Source: Marthasterias glacialis
Taxonomy: Eukaryota; Echinodermata; Asteroidea; Forcipulatida; Asteriidae
Assembly: GCA_911728455.2 (NCBI GenBank)
Contig: OU452231.1
Coordinates: 8,896,963-8,960,962, forward strand
Reading direction: 5' to 3'
DNA length: 64,000 bases
The number at the start of each line of letters is the position of its first letter. Position 1 is the first letter of the stretch. This document shows positions 24,701 to 30,925 of this stretch, one piece after another. A program made the position numbers and the translations under genes. The notes under the pieces were generated by a model that saw only the letters and a program-made list of their open reading frames with translations, was not told the origin of the DNA and made no database searches.

Positions 24701-27700
24701 ACCAGGTGTATGTAGCCAAGCAAGGAGATTCAACCTTTTTTCCCAAACCATTTCAAGCTCAATTTTGTTTCCCCAGTTATTCAAATATGCTGTTTGTGTT
24801 GATACTAACTGTGTGACTTCATCAAAACGACGCTGTTGAAATCATTTCAAAGCAATTGTGCTTGCAAACTAAGTTACAACATAGATTTTCTAAAAAAAAA
24901 TATCTGTGTTCTTATGACAGTATGAAGGAAACATTAATTCAAAAGTTCAAAACAATTTTTTTTTTTCTCCCTTTGCTAGGACTGTTTACAACTGGTTTCG
25001 AGTGTAAGCACCACCCTCACTTTACAAATCACCGACCGGATCAAAGGTGAATTCCTCCTACATCCATCAGAAAGGTAAGTTGCCATCAAATGAAGTCCAG
25101 GTACCATGCAGTGTACAAACTGCACGGAAAGACAACAACTGTGATAAAAGTTGGTTTAAGTCCCATACTCTCTCAATACGAGAACCTACTTAGCGATAGC
25201 GGTGCGCTTTGATTTGCTGTTTTTGATCAAACATTTTATCGCGTTTGATGTATTTATAGACGTTAATTGCTCAATTTTAGGCAAAAACGTGATGTTTTGT
25301 GTTGTATTCCTGATATAAATGTTGAATTCGATAGATTATGACAAACCCGATTAAAATCAACTTGGTGAAGGTCAACCATTTGATTTGTAAATAATAAGTA
25401 ACTTCTCTGGAAGTTTGCCAGGGTGTTTTTTGTTTTCAGTGCTGTTACATTATTGGTTATTGGATGAGCTCATTCATTCCAGCCCTTAACCCTAGTAGGG
25501 CCCTGTATTTAATCCGTGAAATGCTAGCATTAGACGCTGTAAACTACTACTTTTTATAGACGTTGTACAAAACATGACTGCCGTCAAGGCATACACAAGT
25601 TCAAAGCTGACTGCCCAAACTTGATTTTGGTCGCAACATGAACTTTCACGAAGGTCATTGGTGTGTTGTAACCAGTGTAACTGCAATATGAATACACCAT
25701 GTACACAGTCTAACAACTTTGACAATTTAATCGGCCGTGCCATGAAATGAATTTAAATTAAAACAAGACATAAATCCATGGTTGGAGTTATGCACATATG
25801 AGAGTATTTTAGCCACTTTGCATTGGTAATTTAAAAAATTACCATGCCTCTGCGCGATATTATTATTTTTTTATTGCCGGAACAATTTGTTTTTGAAGAT
25901 ACCGTTGTCACAATAAAACCCTGACTAAACAAAGCAAAGGCATTGAAGGTTGTCATAAAAAGCTCCAGGATTTATTGTTCTCTTTCGAGAAAATACGATA
26001 TGCCGTCGGCAAAACTTTAGCCCTAAGCCACCGCTGATTATCAGCCCCATGGCCGAAATATCGGTTCACACGGACTTACCTCCCATTGAGCCAAATACAG
26101 TGATAATTAACGGTGGCAGCCCATCAATCTCTCGTAATCCTCTTTGTATAACAAAAGGACATAGGTCTGGAATCAAGGATTACTCAATAACTAACAAAAA
26201 AAAAGGAGATTTCGAGCATGACTTCCAGTACCATCCGTCTCTCTTTGTACGGGGGGAAACGAAGCATGGCACGGTGAGTGCATGCACTTTGCCTTGGAAA
26301 GTCCTGGGCGAGCAGTCAAGCACACTGGACTCAAGCTCTGGTGTTTCTGATCAGCAGAGTGTGGGTTCGAGTCCCGGTCTTGACACTTGTATTTTTTTTA
26401 ACCATTATTGCTTCGTGCTTCGGATGGGACTTAAAAGCCCCATGTCCCATGTGTTGTGTAAAAGAACCCAATTACACTTAACGCTAAGAGAAGGGGTTTG
26501 CCACGGTGTTTCTGGCAGTTACTGTTGATTGCGCTGCAGCGCATTGTATACCCTTACTGGGTGCTACATACAGGACATATTTGGGTCTCATAATAAAAAA
26601 AACTTCCAAAAACCTGTATTAAAATGATAGTAATAAGCGCATTGAGACGCTATAAGATAAAGCACTATATATAAACTAGGTAGTAGTAGTGCAGGCTACG
26701 CAATGGAAACACCGGGCGTGTTTCTTCCCGGTATTCTGAGTTTGCATTAAAGCGGGTTTTCATGTCATCCATAAAGTGCCAACCTGACCAAGGAAACATT
26801 TGATGTGCAGACGTGAAGTTGTTAAGAGACTAAAATGCAATCGCAAAAACCCACTGAAAGCAGAAACTAAACCTCAGAAGTTAGCTTTGAATTCTTGAGC
26901 TGAACCATACCTCGCTTACAGGGTAAGCGCTCCGCTTACAGGGTAAGCGCTCGGCTTACAGGGTAAGCGCTCTGCTTACAGGGTAAGCACTCCGCTTACA
27001 GGGTAAGCGCTCAGCTTACAGGGTATGCGCTCCACTTACAGGGTAAGCACTCCGCTTACAGGGTAAGTGCCCTGCTTACAGGGTAAGCACTCCGCTTACA
27101 GGGTAAGCGCTACACTTACAGGGTAAGCGCTCCGCTTACAGGGTAAGCGCTCCACTTACAGGGTAAGCACTCCGCTTACAGGGTAAGCGCTCCGCTTACA
27201 GGGTAAGCGCCCTGCTTACAGGGTAAGCGCTCCGCTTACAGGGTAAGCGCTCCACTTACAGGGTAAGTGCTCTGCTTACAGGGTAAGTGCTCTGCTTACA
27301 GGGTAAGCGCCCTGCTTACAGGGTAAGCGCTCTGCTTACAGGGTAAGCACTCCGCTTACAGGGTAAGCGCTCCACACAAAGGCAAGTTGCCTCAGTTGAG
27401 TATTAGGCCAGCATATGCTTGCTAGTCCAGGGGCACGAAGGCAAGTTGCCTCAGTTTAGTATCAGGCCAGCATATGCTTGCTAGTCGGGGGGCATGAAGG
27501 CAAGTTGCCTCAGTTTAGTATCAGGCCAGCATGTGTTTGCTAGTCCAGTGGCACGAAGGCAAGTTGCCTCAGTTTAGTATCAGGCCAGCATATGCTTGCT
27601 AGTCCACGGGCACGAAGGCAAGTTGCCTCAGTGGAGTATCAGGCCAGCATATGCTTGCTAGTCCAGTGGCACGAAGGCAAGTTGCCTCAGTGGAGTATCA

Positions 27701-30364
27701 GGTCAGCATAATGCTCTTTTTACTCTACCTAGTCATTAAACCCTAATGATAGTATTTTGAAAGGGAAGAGTAGGGGTGGGGTTGTCAAGTCTTTATCATA
27801 GCTGAAACTGAAAACAAATACTAATAATTCAATCTTCCCCATGTTATACTCCAACTGTCTATCAATGATGCCCATACCTCTAAGCACATTTGTCATGTGC
27901 ATCTGGCTCTGCGTCACATGTAAAATGACGGCAACTTGTATGTTTTGCATGTTGATCAGAATAGTGTCAAACACATTCCTTGTTAGAACAGTCATCATAC
28001 AATGGAAAACATATGGGCTATCGGCAAATAATTCAAATGCAGGAGTGTAGGATCAAAGGTTAAATACCAAGAGTAAAAGTAGGAGTCCTGTCAAGGGACT
28101 ATAGTGAAATGGGCTGCTTAGGGACTCATACTTCATCAACATGTCAAACATGTCAAAGTGCAGAAGTAATAAACAATGAATTTTCTAGAATGGAAAATCT
28201 AGGTCAAAGGGTCATTACAGCATGTAATGGGATTTTGGAATCGGACTGGGTAATTATAAATCCATTTTGGGATGAAAAAAATAAAAAGTTCACTGGATGG
28301 GGATTTGAACCTACGGCCTCTGGGTTTACATTCCGGTGCTAGCCCCATGTTGGCAGACTCTATGTCTATGTCAATATCTTTGTTGGGGGGGGGGGGGGGG
28401 TGGGGGGCATCAAGTTTTAAAGTGCAATTCATTTTTGCATGAGTTTGCATATATCGATAGGTCTATGCTTGAAGTGGAGAAGCTAAGTATAGGCTCTTTT
28501 CAAAAGGAATAATAACAAAAAAATAAGAAACCTTTAAACAAGTAATTCGTGGCGTGTCGTGGCCGAGCGGATAACAACACTGAACTCAAGCTCTGGTGTT
28601 TCTGATCAGCAGAGTGTGGGCTCGAGTCCCGATCGTGACACTTGTGTCCCTGAGCAAGACACTTAACTATAATTGCTGGGTTAAAATGGGTACCTGTGAG
28701 GGCAGAGATGGTTCTTGTGAATGATTTTAGCCTAGTAGCGCATAGTTGTTGCACAGGCTGTATGCTTCCTAGGGAGCTGAGATGGTTTAAGGAATGAAAT
28801 AAATGGCCCAGTGACCAGGGGTAATAATGTTGGAATCGCTTTGAGACGCCCTTCAGGTGTGAAAAGCGCTATATAAAAACCAACTATTATTATTATTATT
28901 ATTAAACCAATGGTAACCATGGTGGAATTAACAGTTGCCATGGCACCAGGTTTAATGCCTATAGACCCCTTGCATATGATGTCACCATCTCAAAAACTGC
29001 CCTCTAATTGGCTGATTGTTTTGTGTGGCATTTAAACACTTTTGTTTCCATAGTTTAGCCTCAGTAATGGCGGTGTGTTCTTTTGGCCCTGTCAAGTTCT
29101 GAGGAAAAGCGCTTTCTGCCTGAGTATAAACCTAGATCTATTATCTGTGACCTTGGCAGATATTCCATCAACACAGTATCCTTCTCTGATAAAATGGAGA
29201 GAAAAAAAAGCTTGTTGTCCAATCATTAATCATGTTAATAATGCTGAGGTCTGTTTGTATCACGTAAACTGGACATGCTCAGTAGTGTATGACGAGTCAC
29301 GTTGAGTTTCTTCTCTGTATGTCCCGGCAGTCACCCCTGGACTTTGATTTGTGCCTGTCATTGTTATGGTACTGCATTGTTTACAAAAAGAGGTTCATCG
29401 ATATGAAAGAACTTTTCCATTTAATGCTCACTTGCAGAAATAGACTTTGCCAGTCTCAAAGACTTTTGGGAAGGTTGGGTTTCCCACGTTATAAAAGAAA
29501 TTTATTTGACATTTTTCATTGAACATTGTATCGAAGTTACACTGCTAATAACCCTGTTCATTGGGCCTCAAGCATTTTCCTAAAAACCATCTCAACTCCT
29601 GAGGAGTATGCAGCACCGGCAGCCAAATGGGTGCACAGGTTGTCAATCATTCACATAAACATCATATAACGCTTGCGGGGGCCCATCTAGTCCTGGGTTA
29701 TGAGTAGCATTTACAGTAGAGTGTCTTGCCCAAGAACACAAGTGTCATGACCAGGATTCAAACCCACACTCCAGTGACTCGGTCGTCACCATTTGAGTTT
29801 GATGCTCCAGACGGCACGGCCCCTGCACATACATTGCTTTAACGTGTGAAAGATACAAAAGGCAAGTATTACCAAGTACCAATATTCGAATACCCTTGAG
29901 ACTTGCACAGCGAATTAAAGTTTTCTTATCTTTGAGAAAAATTAAGACTAAAGTATGCTAATAGATGTTAAATTTGCATTCGGTTTGATCGGCTGCACTG
30001 ATTGGGCCACATCACCTTGAAAACCATTAACATGGCGCCATGTAAAGGAACAGGGGTGGATTTTACAAAACTAGTCCTAACTTAAGACTCGTCCTAACTT
30101 ATGACTGGTCCTATCCGTTAGGACTAGCTACTTGTCCTAACTCGAGATAAGACTAGTCCAAGCGCTTTGTGAAATCCACTCTAGGTCTCATACTTTAAAA
30201 TGTAAGTCTGCATACCTTGCAGGAAAAATACTGGGTACTTTGAGATTCCCGTCAGGTGTGATAAAGCGCTATATAAGAACTGCGAATTATTATTGTTATT
30301 ATTATTATTGAAAAGCTTTTACAAAAGACTGTTATTTTCACAATTTTATGTGTGAAGATTCCTG

Positions 30365-30397
<33 letters not shown>

Positions 30398-30477
30398 TTT
30401 TTTTTTTTTTCAGAAAAAGAATTGATGATATCTTGTCAGAGGAAGATGTAGCTGTGAAAGGAAGTCCTTTACAATGA
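372..30477 (+). CDS. PTCD3: PTCD3 / mitoribosomal protein mS39, 5'-partial, 23 exons
   Basis: PTCD3 is a pentatricopeptide-repeat protein of the mitochondrial small ribosomal subunit (mS39), needed for translation in the matrix. Exons: 372-461, 1321-1366, 2434-2502, 3294-3401, 3823-3946, 4929-5041, 5644-5744, 6975-7062, 8479-8622, 9324-9468, 9926-9976, 10448-10528, 11572-11600, 11829-11935, 13277-13355, 14678-14768, 16431-16519, 16642-16721, 17520-17588, 18138-18179, 19736-19799, 24980-25074, 30414-30477 (stop TGA 30475-30477). Every junction has an AG acceptor and GT donor and keeps frame, giving 655 residues. Recognisable family blocks include RDPTAVLQAL, HDDPYLLPKNAGEK, NSHSYCSMVRGMIK, YGKFFNLICLMDSADAMFEYY and FNLKDVELAYRVDLL, in the same order as in vertebrate PTCD3. 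PPR-like helical hairpins span roughly residues 218-460. The vertebrate protein is about 690 residues, so some 35-50 N-terminal residues are missing here. The C-terminus (DILSEEDVAVKGSPLQ) is shorter than the acidic, Ser-rich vertebrate tail. Identification is from remembered family sequence, not a search. Confidence 0.93.
1547..2203. mobile_element. Non-autonomous piggyBac-like element (MITE)
   Basis: The segment is bounded by TTAA at 1547-1550 and 2200-2203, with short imperfect inverted ends (TTAACCACTTAGTGCCGAGG; the other end reads GTTAACCAGTTAACGTCGG on the opposite strand). TTAA target duplication with such ends is typical of piggyBac-type elements. A diverged copy lies at about 25880-26760. 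No transposase is visible. It sits in PTCD3 intron 2. Confidence 0.55.
2957..3265 (+). mobile_element. tRNA-Leu-derived SINE
   Basis: The head resembles tRNA-Leu, with an A-box-like region (GCTGAGCGGTTGAATGC), an anticodon region CGGACTCAAGTTCTGG (CAA) and a B box (GGGTTCGAATCCC). A body (GGGTACCTGCGAGGG) and a tail ending CACTATATGAGAATAAGTTATTATT follow. The same head-body-tail plan recurs at 12.6, 26.3, 28.6 and 49.4 kb. Confidence 0.75.
3471..3775. repeat. Tandem repeat, about 110 bp, nearly three copies
   Basis: Copies begin near 3472, 3584 and 3691 with AACCCTTTCACTCTCTGACC-like sequence and share a CCA(C/T)TGTGGTGTTAAA block. The array lies in PTCD3 intron 4, just before exon 5. Confidence 0.8.
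4104..4515. repeat. 22-bp minisatellite, about 18 copies
   Basis: The unit is close to AATGGGAAAACTGAATGTGC plus TC. Copies vary by substitutions and small indels. It lies in PTCD3 intron 5. Confidence 0.8.
4555..4635 (-). mobile_element. tRNA-like SINE head, antisense
   Basis: Read on the minus strand it has a tRNA-like A box (TAGATAGCTCAAGTTACTAG) and B box (GCAGGTTCAAATCCTG). Related heads occur at 28.3, 30.8 and 31.1 kb. The CCA-proximal stem is imperfect and the anticodon arm unconvincing, so it is more likely a SINE fragment than a working tRNA. Confidence 0.5.
6660..6735 (+). repeat. SINE-type tail and ATT microsatellite
   Basis: The motif GCGCTATATAAGAACTAAAT is followed by (ATT)n. 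This is the 3' end of the tRNA-Leu SINE family without a recognisable head, probably a 5'-truncated copy. Confidence 0.55.
6815..6962 (+). repeat. Decayed duplicate of exon 8 acceptor and exon start
   Basis: Bases near 6825-6885 repeat those at 6945-7005: a T-rich tract, CCCCCAG, then GAGAAC...GAGA(A/G)GTATT. Spliced from exon 7, the extra copy would read KENICMERYS where the real exon 8 reads KENNDTEKYF. It has no matching donor and the frame meets TGA at 6960-6962, so it looks like a partial duplicate rather than a used exon. Confidence 0.6.
6975..7062 (+). CDS. PTCD3: PTCD3 exon 8 (PPR core)
   Basis: The exon encodes ENNDTEKYFNAMPDRNSHSY followed by CSMVRGMIK, the most conserved PPR block of the family. 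The acceptor is CCCCCAG and the donor AAG|GTAAGT. A decayed copy of its 5' part lies about 130 bp upstream, so two acceptor-like sites precede the coding block. Confidence 0.9.
7509..7639. mobile_element. Short palindromic MITE
   Basis: The ends are inverted repeats starting ATCTGGGCCCAAATT; on the opposite strand the other end reads ATCTGGGCCCAATTTCAGGG. Pairing extends inward through GCAGAATTCTGCGCT-like sequence. No coding capacity. PTCD3 intron 8. Confidence 0.7.
10100..10235 (-). mobile_element. tRNA-derived SINE fragment (second family)
   Basis: The opposite strand shows a B box (GTGGGTTCGAAACCC) and an anticodon-arm region containing CTCTAGAATGCGGG. Related pieces occur at 8.7 kb, 21.8 kb (plus strand, best preserved), 32.6 kb and 63.6 kb. 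Confidence 0.5.
10448..10528 (+). CDS. PTCD3: PTCD3 exon 12, donor duplicated downstream
   Basis: The exon encodes LPPSDMLYDIMDTIEGTSFS then LRHEQD and ends GATG|GTGAGTAG. The end of the exon and its donor are the founder-like unit of a 51-bp tandem array that continues to about 10800. Retaining one unit would add GGT GAG TAG, an immediate stop. The frame is supported by joining to exon 13 (VNFFKNAMNI). Confidence 0.88.
10500..10810 (+). repeat. 51-bp tandem array of exon 12 end plus splice donor
   Basis: GTGAGTAGT occurs at 10529, 10580, 10631, 10682, 10733 and 10784, an exact 51-bp spacing. Each is preceded by TCAGGCATGAG(A/C)AAGAT(G/T). Because 51 is a multiple of three, a long antisense open frame (10410-10868) arises as a by-product. 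Confidence 0.92.
12560..12988 (-). mobile_element. Full-length tRNA-Leu-derived SINE
   Basis: On the minus strand it starts with a tRNA-Leu-like head (GTCGAGCGGATAAGGACACC, anticodon region GGAATTAAGCTC, B box GGGTTCGAGTCCCGG). It continues with GTGTCATTAAGCAAGACACT, a body, and a TATATAAGC-type tail. The anticodon position reads TAA, while most other copies read CAA. PTCD3 intron 14. Confidence 0.75.
12989..13276 (+). repeat. 94-bp tandem repeat carrying the exon 15 polypyrimidine tract
   Basis: Three copies start at 12989, 13083 and 13177 (GGCTCA(T/G)GTGAAGTGG). Each ends in TTGTTATTTTATTTGTTTCT then TGTCTGTGTTTT. The last copy runs into TTCTTTCAG, the acceptor of exon 15, so the pyrimidine tract of the acceptor is present in triplicate. 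Confidence 0.88.
14500..14560 (+). mobile_element. Probable LINE 3' tail
   Basis: The sequence ends in AATAAATGCATCTTGAATTG followed by AATTT, the style of CR1/L2-type 3' ends. No coding part is recognisable upstream. Confidence 0.3.
14936..16245 (-). repeat. 77-bp tandem array of tRNA-Leu-like units (about 17)
   Basis: The marker GGACTCG(A/G)(A/C)CC recurs every 77 bp from 15011 (15011, 15088, 15165 and so on); the last truncated marker is at 16243, exactly 16 periods on, so the array has essentially no indels. On the minus strand each unit reads as a tRNA-Leu-like head: GGCTGAGCAGTCTAGCGCAC (A-box region), TGGACTCAAGCTCTGG (anticodon CAA), then GTGGGTTCGAGTCC (B box). It is the head of the local SINE family amplified without body or tail. 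It fills most of PTCD3 intron 16, antisense to the gene. Confidence 0.93.
17075..17123. repeat. Poly-G / poly-C inverted pair
   Basis: A run of ten or so G (17078-17088) is followed after TTCATGACCCCCGTG by a run of about 18 C. The two can fold as a G:C hairpin. PTCD3 intron 18. Confidence 0.7.
18600..18790. repeat. Dispersed repeat, copy 1 (inverted mate at 34905-35105)
   Basis: Ends with GCCACATATCGGGCATGG and carries GGGGGTACTTCTGTACAAGA. The reverse complement of the same blocks occurs at 34905-35105. Function unknown; probably an old transposon. Confidence 0.55.
19030..19735 (+). repeat. Degenerate array resembling the exon 21 acceptor
   Basis: An AT-rich stretch repeats versions of ACAAGCAGTAATATTCTAAG then ATATTTTGTTTTT at irregular spacing (for example 19046, 19214, 19346, 19420, 19520). 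The real acceptor and exon start, ACTTGCAG|TAATGTTCTTC at 19728-19746, fits the same consensus. Confidence 0.6.
19736..19799 (+). CDS. PTCD3: PTCD3 exon 21
   Basis: Encodes NVLLEDYVEACIVARDSKKA plus V. It joins exon 20 (DVLELFKQENLVP) and exon 22 (DCLQLVSSVSTTLTLQITDR) in frame. The following intron is 5.2 kb. The acceptor is preceded by many degenerate look-alike acceptors (19030-19735), but only this one leads into the conserved coding block. Confidence 0.88.
20150..20467 (-). pseudogene. Non-LTR retrotransposon reverse transcriptase, C-terminal fragment
   Basis: The 105-codon frame contains WRMRWLEHVYSGCHKI, RRPKKPQRP and ends GEWRSFVAALRPTGDEEDK. This matches the usual C-terminal end of LINE endonuclease/reverse-transcriptase polyproteins (RxRWxGHV ... 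GRPKxxW ... WRxxVxALxPTxDEED). Catalytic domains are absent, so it is a 5'-truncated relic. It lies antisense in PTCD3 intron 21. Confidence 0.75.
21785..21880 (+). mobile_element. tRNA-derived SINE head (second family)
   Basis: Shows GCGGTGGTCTAGTGGTTAAG (A box), an anticodon arm TTCTGCTCTAGAATGCAG and a B box GGGCTCGAGTTCAACCC. It is the best preserved of several copies (10.1, 32.6 and 63.6 kb). The 5' and 3' acceptor-stem halves do not pair well, so a working tRNA is unlikely. Confidence 0.5.
22041..22600. repeat. 115-bp tandem repeat, five copies
   Basis: Copies share ACACCCAGCCGTACCTTCAC, TGAGGAATGTCTTGCTCTAG and GCTTAGTACTAA. The first three CCCAGCC markers are at 22057, 22172 and 22287, then the array continues with small deletions. 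PTCD3 intron 21. Confidence 0.9.
24024..24345. repeat. 22-bp minisatellite, about 14 copies
   Basis: The unit is GTGTTTTGCCACCTTGGCCT plus CT. As 22 is not a multiple of three, each frame cycles through the same 22-residue pattern. This explains long open frames on both strands that are not genes. PTCD3 intron 21. Confidence 0.92.
25880..26760. mobile_element. Diverged copy of the 1547-2203 element, split by a SINE
   Basis: Matching blocks to the intron 2 element include TTGTCACAATAAAACCCTGA, GGATTTATTGTTCTCTTTCG and GGTGGCAGCCCATCAATCTC. Homology stops near 26298, a SINE follows, and homology appears to resume near 26690 (ACACCGGGCGTGTTTCTTCC). Confidence 0.6.
26300..26690 (+). mobile_element. 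tRNA-Leu-derived SINE, nested
   Basis: Head GGGCGAGCAGTCAAGCACAC, TGGACTCAAGCTCTGG and B box GGGTTCGAGTCCCGG. A body with GGGACTTAAAAGCCCCATGT follows, then a tail GCACTATATATAAACTAGGT. It interrupts an older transposon copy. Confidence 0.72.
26913..27372. repeat. 20-bp palindromic minisatellite, 23 copies
   Basis: The unit is GGGTAAGCGCTCCGCTTACA. It contains the palindrome GCTTAC-AGG-GTAAGC. Period is exactly 20 bp across the array. Each unit carries an AGGGTAAG-like donor motif on both strands. PTCD3 intron 22. Confidence 0.95.
27375..27715. repeat. 59-bp tandem repeat, six copies
   Basis: The block GGCAAGTTGCCTCAGT occurs at 27381, 27440, 27499, 27558, 27617 and 27676. GGCAAGTTGCC is itself a short palindrome. 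It abuts the 20-bp array directly. Confidence 0.95.
28552..28905 (+). mobile_element. tRNA-Leu-derived SINE, full length
   Basis: Best-preserved copy: GTCGTGGCCGAGCGGATAAC (A box), TGAACTCAAGCTCTGG (anticodon CAA), GGGCTCGAGTCCCG (B box), TGTCCCTGAGCAAGACACTT, a body with GGGTACCTGTGAGGGCAGAG, and tail AAAAGCGCTATATAAAAACC followed by (ATT)n. PTCD3 intron 22. Confidence 0.82.
30056..30179. mobile_element. MITE, family A copy 1
   Basis: Inverted ends GTGGATTTTACAAAACTAGT and, on the other strand, GTGGATTTCACAAAGCGCTT, with internal ACTAGTCCTAACTTA-type repeats. A second copy is at 36656-36780. Confidence 0.75.
30414..30477 (+). CDS. PTCD3: PTCD3 terminal coding exon
   Basis: After a long T tract and CAG, the exon encodes KRIDDILSEEDVAVKGSPLQ and stops with TGA. 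It is joined through a split Arg codon (AG|A) to exon 22 (FLLHPSE). Confidence 0.88.
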
Positions 30478-30708
30478 ACCTCACTGACATCCCATCAAGG
30501 CATTCTTCTTCATCAAAGTAGATGCAATCGGACTTGGCAATTATACCTGAAGAAGCAGCGTCTCCTTTCCTTTAGGAAAAAGCAGCACCCAATTTCATGG
30601 CCATGCTTACTGTGGAACTCAGCACTTACAGTCACCATTCTCTTGAACAGGGTCAGTGTCAGAATTCTGCGCTTCTATAGCTTTGTAAGTGAAGAACACT
30701 GCCAGTAA

Positions 30709-30884
30709 CAAACCATAAAGGAAACTGACTGGGTAAATTTAATTCAATTTTTGGGGTGAACACCGAAAAATCTACTAGAACGGGATTTGAACCTGCGACC
30801 AGGTTCAAATCCTGTTCTAGTAAATTTGTCTTTGTTCACACAAAAATTGAATTAAATTTACCCCGTCAGTTTCCCTGGTGGTTT
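30709..30884. repeat. Near-perfect inverted repeat in the PTCD3 3' UTR
   Basis: The left arm (30709-30794) and right arm (30801-30884) are complementary over about 85 bp with a six-base loop. The arms carry GGTAAATTTAATTCAATTTT and GATTTGAACCT. Two opposed SINE fragments probably created it. AATAAA follows at 30901-30906, so a transcript using that site would contain the hairpin. Confidence 0.85.
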
Positions 30885-30900
30885 ATAACTTGATATTTGA

Positions 30901-30906
30901 AATAAA
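30901..30906 (+). promoter_or_regulatory. Candidate PTCD3 polyadenylation signal
   Basis: AATAAA lies 424 bases after the PTCD3 stop and is the first canonical signal I noticed there. The 3' UTR would be about 450 bases including the hairpin. Confidence 0.4.
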
Positions 30907-30925
30907 AAAAAGTCACATCCCTCTT

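Noticed and set aside
26049..26528. 159-codon plus-strand open frame
   Set aside because: It runs from a transposon fragment into a SINE head; the peptide is a translation of repeats (it includes the tRNA-like TLDSSSGVSDQQSVGSSP stretch).
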